A DNA stretch of 30,092 nt. Origin: Parvularcula sp964484475. GTDB lineage: Bacteria > Pseudomonadota > Alphaproteobacteria > Caulobacterales > Parvularculaceae. Both the position numbers and the translations under genes were made by a program. The DNA is taken from contig CAZAFU010000023.1 in the NCBI GenBank assembly GCA_964484475.1, forward strand, positions 1 through 30,092, read 5' to 3'. The notes under the pieces are model-generated. The model did no database searches. It was given only the letters and a program-made list of their open reading frames with translations, and was not told the DNA's origin. Positions 15,977-22,955 of the stretch are shown one piece after another. Position 1 is the stretch's first letter. Each line of letters begins with the position of its first letter.

Positions 15977-16780
15977 TCAGAAATCTCCGCCCTGGGGCAG
16001 GGAGAATTGGACGACCGTCTCTTCGCCATCGCGAAGGACAGTCACGGATACGCGGTCGTTCTGGTAGGCTGACTGGAGAACCTTGGTCATGGCCGTACGG
16101 TCCGGGGGGAGCGGCCTGCCATCAATCGCCGTCGGAATATCGTCGGGCTCGAAACCCTGATTGGTGAGTTGCGCGAGGAACGGACCCGCCACATCGCGCA
16201 ACCTGACGGACCGTTCTGCGGGCGCTGCCGGTGCGGGGGCAGCCTGTCCCTCCCCGGACGGATCGGCCGCCACGGGCAGGTCGTTGGCTATCTCGGGCCG
16301 ATTTTGAAAGAGCAGGGCTTCGAGCCTGCCGTTGCGGTTGATGACCGCTCGCCATGTTTCGACTTTCCGCAGGGTGACGCCGGGCAGGATCGTCTCGCCC
16401 TCACTGATGACCACCTGCTTGCCGTTCGGCGTCTCGATCAGGGCGCGGCTGTCGTCGCCGCTGTTGGGGGTGACGCCGCGCAGGACGAGCCGGAGGGTGG
16501 TGACGGGGAGATCGTCTTCGATGGCCTCCTCACCGCTTTCGGGCTCGGACGAGGCGAAGAGGTTCCGCTCCGTCAGGAGTTCGACCGGCGCCGAAGCGGC
16601 GGTGCGAGCCGCATCCCGGTTCCCCGCCTGAACCGGAGGCCCCTGGAGGGGAGAAATCACCGCGAGGGTCAGTTCGACAAGGGTCAGGGCCAGGAGGAGG
16701 GCCGCGAGCAGCGTCAATCCGAGAGCGGCGCGGGATACCCATCGCCCACCCAGAAAGTGCTGCCAGCCTGACACCGTCAC
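15977..16780 (-). CDS. gspC: Type II secretion system protein C
   Basis: GspC connects the inner-membrane platform to the secretin. The protein has a short cytosolic N-terminus, one helix (SRAALGLTLLAALLLALTLVELTLAV), an Ala/Pro linker and the HR domain (LLTERNLFASSEP to VLRGVTPNSGDDSRALIETPNGKQVVISEGE). A C-terminal PDZ-like domain includes GFEPDDIPTAIDGRPLPPDRTAMTKVLQ and VSVTVLRDG. I chose the GTG at 16780 because GGAGGGCAGGGCGAG lies directly upstream. A GTG at 16831 would add 17 residues but has no clear ribosome binding site; a GTG at 16774 is also possible. It is the first gene of the operon. Confidence 0.9.
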   Translation of the reverse strand: MTVSGWQHFLGGRWVSRAALGLTLLAALLLALTLVELTLAVISPLQGPPVQAGNRDAARTAASAPVELLTERNLFASSEPESGEEAIEDDLPVTTLRLVLRGVTPNSGDDSRALIETPNGKQVVISEGETILPGVTLRKVETWRAVINRNGRLEALLFQNRPEIANDLPVAADPSGEGQAAPAPAAPAERSVRLRDVAGPFLAQLTNQGFEPDDIPTAIDGRPLPPDRTAMTKVLQSAYQNDRVSVTVLRDGEETVVQFSLPQGGDF

Positions 16781-16941
16781 CTCGCCCTGCCCTCCGCTTG
16801 GCTTGTCTCTGCCGCTGCGATTGGCTCCCACCTACGGGCTACCGAAGGAAGGGATGCGCGACACACAGCCGAAACGCTAGCCGATAACCATTAGTCTTAA
16901 GTAACGCCCGGCTGCTTCGCCCGCCCCTTGGCATCCGATGC

Positions 16942-16962
16942 TGGCGATACATTATACCGCCA
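16942..16962 (-). promoter_or_regulatory. Near-palindrome covering a TATAAT upstream of gspC
   Basis: A 21-base imperfect palindrome has arms TGGCG and CGCCA; 8 of 10 base pairs match around a central T. On the minus strand it contains a perfect TATAAT (16956-16951), 170 bases before the chosen gspC start. A longer inverted repeat, CCTTGGC (16926-16932) and GCCAAGG (16959-16965), overlaps it. No good -35 element is visible at the usual spacing. The layout looks like an operator over a -10 element, which would control the whole gsp operon, but this is inference. Confidence 0.4.
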
Positions 16963-17038
16963 AGGCCGCCGCCGATAGGGACAGGGCGCAGCAGCGCATG
17001 ACTTTTTCAACATCCAGCCGATGACCTGCCATCGACGC

Positions 17039-17071
17039 AGAAAGGCCCGCGGTTTTCCCGCGGGCCTTTCT
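17039..17071 (-). terminator. Strong hairpin after the TonB receptor gene
   Basis: A perfect 14-bp stem (17039-17052 with 17058-17071, arm core AAAGGCCCGCGG) closes a five-base loop. It begins 21 bases past the receptor stop codon. T residues lie inside the stem's A/T-rich base rather than after it, on either strand. It most likely ends receptor transcription and separates it from the gspC promoter. Confidence 0.75.
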
Positions 17072-17092
17072 CGATCGCGCTGCAATCGCCCG

Positions 17093-19828
17093 TCAGAACT
17101 CCCGCGACAGGCTGAAGGTGATGATCCGGCCCCGATCGAACGCCGTGAACGGAAGCTCGCGCCCGTTGAGATCACGGCGGAACGCATTGAACTCCTCGCC
17201 GAGAAGGTTCTGCGCCTTCACCGCGACGCCGTAGGCACCACCCCGGAACTCGAACCCTTTCGAGTAGACCACGTCCAGAAGAAGCGGCGGGTCCTCGAGA
17301 ACCCGGTCCGACCCTTCCTGCTGGGCCTGGCCGAGCAGCAGGGTCCGCTCGCTGGCATAGTTCAGAAGGAGGTTGATCGTCTGATCGGTTTCGGTGTCCT
17401 CCAGCCCGAGCTGCAGGTTGAAGAGGTGATCGGACTGGCCTTCGAGACTGTGGTCGGCGACCAGCTGGATGGAGGCATCACGGACGAGAGGAACAACCGT
17501 CCCGCTGCTGAACTGCGGCAGGATGACCTCGCCGTCCACGTCCACCTCACTGTCCGTGTAGGTATAGTTGGCGACGAAGACGACTTCCTGGTTCCTGAGC
17601 CAGTCGATGCCGCTGTCGATCAGGTCAAAGCGTTTCTCGAACTCGACTTCCGCACCGTAGACGGTGGCCGAGGGCGAGTTCACGAAGGTCGAGACGCCCG
17701 ACTCCCGCTGGGTGAAGACCCGCTCGATGGGATTGTCGATATCCTTGTAGAAACCACCGACGGTAAGGAATTCGCCGCGCCGGAAGTACCATTCGGCCCG
17801 CGCGTCGACGTTCAGGATCTCGGAGTTCACGAGGAACGGGTTACCGAGCAGCGGGATATCGAGGTTCGGGTCGAGGAACTCCGTACCCGCAAGTTCGCGG
17901 AACTGCGGCCGGGTGATGGTCTTCGAAGCACCGGCCCGCAGCTGCAAGTTGCCCAGCGGGTTCCACGTGATGGTGGCCGCAGGCAGGAAGAAGTCCTCTT
18001 CAAGAACGACGGTCTCATCAGCCGTGGGCGAGCCGTTCGGGCTGAGGAAGGTTGCGGTCTCCTGGGTCGAGTCCTCGAAACGGCCACCGATCGAGAAGCG
18101 GAGGTATTCGTTCAGCTCCACATCGGTCATGATGTAGCCTGCCGCCGTCTCGAGCGAAGCCTCGGTCGTGTCGGGAAGCAGGAAGTTCGTTGCCGACTGG
18201 ATCTGCAGGAACTGGTTCAGGAAAATCTCGTCCTGATAAAGAGCATCCGTGCGCAGCGCTGCCAGCGGCCCGAGACCGTCCGACCCGAGGGCCGGGCCGG
18301 GATTGATGCGGAAGACACGAAGCAGCGTGTCGCGGGTGTTGTCCGCATAGGCGCCGCCCGCCCTGATCTCGCCGACGATGTTCCCGATGCTGTAAGGAAG
18401 GGTGAAGTCGACGCCGCTGTAGAAATTCTCGTCTTCGAGTTCGGAGAAGCGGATCGAGTTCGCCGCGATGTTGGGAAGATAGGCGAAGATTTCCCGGTCA
18501 TCGGAGGCCGGGGTCTCTGGGATGACGTCCGAGAGCATCCGGCGCTGACGCAGGGTGTTGCGCTCGTAGGGCGAGTTCCGGTCGGCCTGGCCATAGGCCA
18601 CGCGCCACTCCGCCTCGAGGTCCCCGAGATTGGCGAAGAGGTGCTCGCCCGCAAGCTGGGCCTGCCAGACCTGGCGTTCGACGAACTCGGTGAATTCCTC
18701 GCGAAGGGGCGCATCCTGGGCGAAACGGTCCTCCTCGATGGAGTCCCCGCCGAACTCGTTCTGGTCGCTGCCGAAACCGGTCCGCGCCCGCTTGAGGGTG
18801 CTGCGCAGGATGAAGGCCGTCGCATTGACCTGGTGGTCGCCACCGAACTCGAAACCGGTCGATGTCAGTGCGTTGAACTGGGTGTCCTGACGGGTTTCGA
18901 GATAGTCGAGCCGGTCCTGCTCGTTCTCGGTATTGAATACGCCGGCCTGGATGAACGAACGGTCCTGGATGCCCTCGCGGTTCGTGAAGTCGCGGCTGAA
19001 CCCGACATAGCTCACATTACCGACCCTGAGATCGGCATTGTCCACGAACACCCGGCCGAAAGTGGCCGAGGCGCCGCCGTTCACCGGGACGTCGTTGTCG
19101 TTGACGATGACCAGCGTGTCGGAGTTCTCGAATTCCGCAGCCGCTTCGGGGCTCAGGGCATTGCCGGCGCCGAGGCTGTCGGTGAGGATTTCCTGGTTCG
19201 CGAGCGAGGGAAGGTCACGCAGGCCGTCGTCGAAGCCGAAACGATCCGTGTCGGAACCTTCGTAGAAGAGCCCGTCCCGCAGCGAGGTCACCGTGTCGAT
19301 CCCGACGCTGGCAGAGAGCTCGAAGAAGTTGTCGGTGGGGATCGAAGCCGTCCTCAGATCGATGGCGGCACCGCCGAATTCACCCGAGAATTCGGGCGAG
19401 TAGGTCTTCTGGGCGAGCGAGCCGGCCAGGATCTTGGTCGGGATGATGTCGAGAGGAATGGCCCGGCGGAGAGGCTCCGGCGAGGGAAGCGGCACGCCGT
19501 TCACGGTCGCCGACGAGTACCGCTCGTTCAGGCCCCGTGCCACGGGGAATTTACCGTCCACGACAGAGATACCCGCGACCCGGCGGATGGCCGCCGCCAC
19601 GTCACTGTCACCGGCCCGCGCGAAGTCTTCCGCGTCCAGAACGCTCGAGATCTCGGCCGTCTGTTGCTTTTCGTCCGGGACGAAGACGCCGCGAACGACG
19701 ATCTGATCTTCGATATCGTCCGCAGCCTGTCCACTTGCGACATCTTCCTGCGCGGCCGCGATGCCGGCGCTGGCCAGGAGGGACGCAAGCAGCGCCGCCG
19801 TCGAAGCCGTTGTCGTCAATCTCTTCAT
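17093..19828 (-). CDS. TonB-dependent outer-membrane receptor
   Basis: The 911-residue protein has a Sec signal peptide (MKRLTTTASTAALLASLLASAGIAAAQ) and a TonB-box-like DQIVVRG near residues 42-48. A plug domain follows, containing AAIRRVAGISVVDGKFPVARGLNERYSSATVNGVPLPSPEP and GEFGGAAIDLRT. The rest is a 22-strand-type barrel ending in the terminal Phe of FSLSREF. This plug type is common among the large TonB-receptor sets of Caulobacter- and sphingomonad-like bacteria; the substrate cannot be read from it. AGAGG lies about six bases before the ATG. It lies downstream of a 960-residue lipoprotein gene with a hairpin between them, so the two are probably functional partners. No TonB, ExbB or ExbD gene is in the window. 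Confidence 0.95.
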   Translation of the reverse strand: MKRLTTTASTAALLASLLASAGIAAAQEDVASGQAADDIEDQIVVRGVFVPDEKQQTAEISSVLDAEDFARAGDSDVAAAIRRVAGISVVDGKFPVARGLNERYSSATVNGVPLPSPEPLRRAIPLDIIPTKILAGSLAQKTYSPEFSGEFGGAAIDLRTASIPTDNFFELSASVGIDTVTSLRDGLFYEGSDTDRFGFDDGLRDLPSLANQEILTDSLGAGNALSPEAAAEFENSDTLVIVNDNDVPVNGGASATFGRVFVDNADLRVGNVSYVGFSRDFTNREGIQDRSFIQAGVFNTENEQDRLDYLETRQDTQFNALTSTGFEFGGDHQVNATAFILRSTLKRARTGFGSDQNEFGGDSIEEDRFAQDAPLREEFTEFVERQVWQAQLAGEHLFANLGDLEAEWRVAYGQADRNSPYERNTLRQRRMLSDVIPETPASDDREIFAYLPNIAANSIRFSELEDENFYSGVDFTLPYSIGNIVGEIRAGGAYADNTRDTLLRVFRINPGPALGSDGLGPLAALRTDALYQDEIFLNQFLQIQSATNFLLPDTTEASLETAAGYIMTDVELNEYLRFSIGGRFEDSTQETATFLSPNGSPTADETVVLEEDFFLPAATITWNPLGNLQLRAGASKTITRPQFRELAGTEFLDPNLDIPLLGNPFLVNSEILNVDARAEWYFRRGEFLTVGGFYKDIDNPIERVFTQRESGVSTFVNSPSATVYGAEVEFEKRFDLIDSGIDWLRNQEVVFVANYTYTDSEVDVDGEVILPQFSSGTVVPLVRDASIQLVADHSLEGQSDHLFNLQLGLEDTETDQTINLLLNYASERTLLLGQAQQEGSDRVLEDPPLLLDVVYSKGFEFRGGAYGVAVKAQNLLGEEFNAFRRDLNGRELPFTAFDRGRIITFSLSREF

Positions 19829-19873
19829 CTCAACCTCTCACCCCCCAGGGGCCCTGATCGTATCATGCAAAAG

Positions 19874-19899
19874 GGGAGCACGGACGGATCCGTGCTCCC
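19874..19899 (-). terminator. Intercistronic terminator between lipoprotein and receptor genes
   Basis: A perfect 11-bp stem (GGGAGCACGGA at 19874-19884, TCCGTGCTCCC at 19889-19899) with a four-base loop is followed on the minus strand by CTTTTG. It lies 15 bases past the lipoprotein stop and 45 bases before the receptor start. That leaves little room for a separate receptor promoter, so it may act as a partial terminator or RNA-stabilising hairpin that lowers receptor expression relative to the lipoprotein. Confidence 0.75.
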
Positions 19900-19914
19900 G
19901 CATAGGGTTTCGGC

Positions 19915-22797
19915 TTAGAGACCGACGGTCCAGCCGAGGTACCAGGTGTCCGAAGCATCCTCGACGGCACCGATGTAGGAGGTGTCCTCGAAGAAGTCGC
20001 CGGGGACCGTTGTCGTGGCCAGGTTTTCGTTCGCACCCGGTACGAGGGCGACCGTCGCCCCGCTCGCGGCGGCCAAGGTGCTGTCTTCACCGGCATCCTC
20101 GCCATTCTCGTTGAGGTTGGCCGCGTCGAAGATCGACGGGGAGCCGTCGAGAGCCAGCGGCGTCTCGAAGTCCACGAGGTAGGTGGAGAAGAAGGTCGGC
20201 GTGCCCGTCGCAGGCGTGGACGGATCATAGTCGATGCCGTCACCGGCATCGTTGCCGACCACGATCGAGTTGTAGATCGAGGCGCCCGTACCGCGGCGGA
20301 GCTTGATGCCATCCTGCGGGTTGGAAGCCGGCGTCTGGTCGATCAGCGTCATGTTGGCGATGGTCGGGTTGGAGCGTGGCTCACGGCTCGGGAAGTCGCC
20401 GTTGTTGTCGCCCTCGATGACCCGGGGGTCGCCGCTGATGCCGGTGTCCTGGAAGAGGATCACGTACTGCACGCTGCCGGTCCAGCCATCGGTCCAGTCG
20501 AAGGAGTCGTCGCCCGCAGAGGTGACCACGAGGTGGCTCGCGTTCACCGTACCGCCGAAGAACTCGATACCGTCGTCCTGGTTCTGGTGAACCTGGAGGT
20601 AGTCGACCTCGGTACCCGAGCCGACGCCCTGGAAGGCCACGCCGTTGAGCTCGTCATCGGCACCGAAAAGGAAGCCGGCGTAGGAGACACGGACATAGTT
20701 CAGGCGACCCGAATTGTCTTCCGGGGACTGACCGCCGAAGAGGCCGGAGCCACCCTCGCCGTCCTTGACGCAGTTCACGGTCCCAAGGACAGCCTCTTCG
20801 CAGTCGTTGATCGGCGCGCGTCCGTTGATCACGAGACCGCCCCACTGGCCCGAACCCGTCGCTTCACCGCGGACATCCTGCAGCGAAGTCATGACGACCG
20901 GTTCGGTCGCGGTTCCGTTGGCGAAAATCTGGCTGCCACGGGTGACGATCAGCGCGTCCGGGCCGTTCAGGCCGAACAGGGTGACGCCCGCAGCAATCGT
21001 CAGCGTACCGGCTTCACCATCGGCATCCTCGTTCGACGGATCCCCGCCGAGGTCGCGGCCGACGAAGACCGGCCCGTCGAGCTCGTAGAGGTTGCCCGCG
21101 GGCAGCAGGACATCACCGACCACCGGCGAAACGATGGTGCAGACCCGGGCTTCCGAACGGCCGGCCGGAACCTGCGTGTTCTGCGAGAGCAGGGTTCCTT
21201 CGGGACATCCCGAAGTCTCGGTCGAGGATGCGAACTCTTCGACCGGGAGGGCCCAGCTGAAGAGCCAGCTGTCCTCGTAGCGCTGGACCGACTCCTCGAA
21301 GGCACCGATATAGAGGGTCTCTTCGATGCCCTCACGGGGCAGGTCGTCATTGTCGTCATCGTCGTCGGCGAGATCGGCGGCCTCGACGCTGCGAGTCGCG
21401 GCGATCGAGAAGACACTGTCCAGCTCGGTGGCGCCGCGAACGTTGTTCGGATCGGCGTTGAAGAGCGGTTCGGCATCGCTGTCGGTCGCATCACCATTGC
21501 CAGCGACGTAGATCGAGAGGAACTGCGGGTCTTCGGTGGAAGTGCCCTGGTCGTAGTCGACGCCGTCGCCGGTGAAGCCGGTGACGATACCGTTCGCGAA
21601 GACGCCATTGGTCCCGCGGCGGATCTTCAGGCCGTCATCGCCCGAAGCGGCACCGTCGGAAATGACCGTGAAATTGGCGATGACCGGGTTGGAGCGCGGG
21701 TCACGGTTCGGGAAGTCGCCGTTCGAGTCGCCCTCGAAGCCACGCGGGTCACCGGAGAGCGTGTCGTCCTGGACGACGACGGCATACTGGATGGTGCCCT
21801 GCCAGCCATCGGTCCAGTCAATCGAGTCATCGCCCGCGCCGGTGACGACGACATGGTTGGCGCTGACCGTACCGCCGAAGAATTCCACGCCGTCATCGGC
21901 GTTGTTGTGGACGTGGATATAGTCGACATCCGTGCCCGAGCCGACCGCCTGGAAGGCGATGCCGTTAAGCTCGTCGTCGGTGCCGAAGAGGAAGCCGGCA
22001 TACTGCACGCGGACATAGTTGAGTGTACCGCTGTCGTCCTGGGGATCGGTCCCGCCGAAGAGACCGGAGCCGCCCTCGCCGTCCTTGGTGCAGGACGCGG
22101 TCCCGAGGTTCGCCTCTTCGCAATCGTTGATTGGCGCGAAGCCGTTGATGACCAGGCCGCCCCACTGTCCGCGGGCGTTGGTCGCGCCGCCGGACACGCC
22201 GTCGGATGCCGCTTCCATCGCCGAAAGGTCGGTCGTGGCCTGGTCGGCGTCCGCAAGGTCGGCAGCCGAGGTCATGACGATCGGATCGAACGCGGTGCCC
22301 ACAGCCTCGATCTGCGAGCCCGGGTTCACCACGATGGCGTCAGGACCCGAGGCGCCGAAGACGACGACACCCGGCTCGATCGTCAGGGTCGCCGAAGCGC
22401 CCGAAGGGTTCGAGATCTGGTTCTCACCGACGAAGAGCGTGCCTTCGATCGCGTAGGCGTTCCCCGCCACGAGGGTCAGGTCGGAGGTCAGCGGCGCGGA
22501 GGTCGGGATCACGCAGGCCGTGAAATCGACGTCGTTGGCGGTGACGACACCCTCGGGGGCGCCGGCCGGGCAGGCCACCGTCGTGAAATCGACAGCCCCA
22601 TCCGGGGTCGGATTGGGATTGGGGTTCGGGTTGGGGTTAGGGTTCGGATTGGGGTTGGGAGCAGGAGCCGGCGGATTGACCGTGATCGGGGCGACGACGC
22701 CCGCGCTTTCAACGTCACCGCCGCCATCGCAGGCAGCTAAAGCGAAGGTGGCTGCACCAAGCAGCAGACCGGAACGGATGGAAGTTTTCAGATTCAT
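19915..22797 (-). CDS. Large internally duplicated lipoprotein, candidate T2SS cargo
   Basis: The 960-residue protein has a lipoprotein signal with lipobox LAAC (Cys23) and a linker with eight Asn-Pro repeats (residues 48-63). Two homologous halves follow, about 76-530 and 531-960. Each half starts with a Cys-containing cap (CPAG or CPEG) and runs through GQWGGLVING, APINDCEEA, a second Cys, KDGEGGSGLFGG, LNYVRVxYAGFLFG, DELNG, VGSGT, DDGxEFFGGTV and DWTDGW, ending in NPxIANxTxI and YIGA. The regular strand pattern suggests a right-handed parallel beta-helix. Similar Gly/Asp-rich proteins of unknown function occur near TonB receptors in several phyla (recalled). The ATG at 22797 is chosen over a TTG at 22812 because it begins the basic n-region. 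Position beside a TonB receptor, a gsp operon and gspO suggests a surface or secreted protein. Confidence 0.9.
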   Translation of the reverse strand: MNLKTSIRSGLLLGAATFALAACDGGGDVESAGVVAPITVNPPAPAPNPNPNPNPNPNPNPNPTPDGAVDFTTVACPAGAPEGVVTANDVDFTACVIPTSAPLTSDLTLVAGNAYAIEGTLFVGENQISNPSGASATLTIEPGVVVFGASGPDAIVVNPGSQIEAVGTAFDPIVMTSAADLADADQATTDLSAMEAASDGVSGGATNARGQWGGLVINGFAPINDCEEANLGTASCTKDGEGGSGLFGGTDPQDDSGTLNYVRVQYAGFLFGTDDELNGIAFQAVGSGTDVDYIHVHNNADDGVEFFGGTVSANHVVVTGAGDDSIDWTDGWQGTIQYAVVVQDDTLSGDPRGFEGDSNGDFPNRDPRSNPVIANFTVISDGAASGDDGLKIRRGTNGVFANGIVTGFTGDGVDYDQGTSTEDPQFLSIYVAGNGDATDSDAEPLFNADPNNVRGATELDSVFSIAATRSVEAADLADDDDDNDDLPREGIEETLYIGAFEESVQRYEDSWLFSWALPVEEFASSTETSGCPEGTLLSQNTQVPAGRSEARVCTIVSPVVGDVLLPAGNLYELDGPVFVGRDLGGDPSNEDADGEAGTLTIAAGVTLFGLNGPDALIVTRGSQIFANGTATEPVVMTSLQDVRGEATGSGQWGGLVINGRAPINDCEEAVLGTVNCVKDGEGGSGLFGGQSPEDNSGRLNYVRVSYAGFLFGADDELNGVAFQGVGSGTEVDYLQVHQNQDDGIEFFGGTVNASHLVVTSAGDDSFDWTDGWTGSVQYVILFQDTGISGDPRVIEGDNNGDFPSREPRSNPTIANMTLIDQTPASNPQDGIKLRRGTGASIYNSIVVGNDAGDGIDYDPSTPATGTPTFFSTYLVDFETPLALDGSPSIFDAANLNENGEDAGEDSTLAAASGATVALVPGANENLATTTVPGDFFEDTSYIGAVEDASDTWYLGWTVGL
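19918..21207 (-). repeat. Internal duplication, copy 2 (C-terminal half)
   Basis: This segment encodes residues 531-960 of the large lipoprotein. It repeats the order of copy 1 with substitutions (GQWGGLVINGRAPINDCEEA, DYLQVHQNQDDGIEFFGG, DSFDWTDGW). The conserved Cys pair and the Asp/Gly turns are kept, while the strand residues have drifted. This looks like an old duplication kept by selection. Confidence 0.85.
21208..22572 (-). repeat. Internal duplication, copy 1 (N-terminal half)
   Basis: This segment encodes residues 76-530 of the large lipoprotein and is homologous to the segment that follows. Shared landmarks include GQWGGLVINGFAPINDCEEA, SGLFGG, DYIHVHNNADDGVEFFGG and DSIDWTDGW. Similarity is also visible in the DNA, for example around the CGCCCCACTG blocks near 22160 and 20840. 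Confidence 0.85.
22609..22656 (-). repeat. Asn-Pro hexanucleotide repeat tract
   Basis: Eight imperfect hexanucleotides encode (Asn-Pro)8 directly after the lipidated N-terminus of the large lipoprotein. Codon wobble differs between units (ggattg, gggttc, gggtta on the plus strand). It is a stiff, extended linker and a likely site of length change by slippage. Confidence 0.85.
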
Positions 22798-22837
22798 GCG
22801 ACGGGCCCCCAAAAGGCGATTTGTCCAATGCGTGAAT

Positions 22838-22851
22838 GCGCCTTAAGGCGC
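22838..22851. promoter_or_regulatory. Perfect 14-bp palindrome in the divergent promoter region
   Basis: GCGCCTTAAGGCGC is perfectly self-complementary. It lies 41 bases upstream of the large lipoprotein start, between that start and the Pho-box-like repeats. It could be an operator for a dimeric regulator or a 5'-leader hairpin with a TTAA loop. Confidence 0.35.
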
Positions 22852-22866
22852 TGCACTGGGGGCTTA

Positions 22867-22894
22867 GTGACGGGCCGCGACAGTTTCGTGACGG
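22867..22894 (-). promoter_or_regulatory. Pho-box-like direct repeats upstream of the large lipoprotein
   Basis: On the minus strand three seven-base units read CCGTCAC (22894-22888), CTGTCGC (22883-22877) and CCGTCAC (22873-22867), spaced 11 and 10 bases start to start. PhoB sites consist of direct repeats of CTGTCAT-type heptamers separated by four bases. The first two units have exactly that spacing, with GAAA between them. The site is 70-97 bases before the lipoprotein ATG and 62-89 bases before the gspO start, so it could serve either gene. PhoB binding is inferred from the match only. Confidence 0.5.
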
Positions 22895-22955
22895 AATCTT
22901 CGCAGTTCCATTACGATCCGAGCCCGTCACGGTTAGAGGTAGCGAAGGTACTGAT

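Noticed and set aside
17021..19918. 965-codon open frame on the plus strand opposite the TonB receptor
   Set aside because: It is a GC-rich antisense shadow. The minus-strand product has a signal peptide, plug motifs and terminal Phe, while the plus-strand product matches no family and has charged, low-complexity composition.
22600..22665. GGGTTA/GGGTTC-like tract as telomeric, CRISPR or regulatory repeat
   Set aside because: It is in frame and encodes the Asn-Pro linker; unit length of six and lack of spacers exclude CRISPR.
20533..22740. 735-codon open frame opposite the large lipoprotein gene
   Set aside because: It mirrors the internal duplication of the real gene and is Val/Arg/Asp-rich without recognisable domains or signal.
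22836..22955. Longer gspO from the ATG at 22836
   Set aside because: It would code through the Pho-box-like repeats and add 40 residues unlike prepilin peptidases; the TTG at 22956 has a good ribosome binding site.
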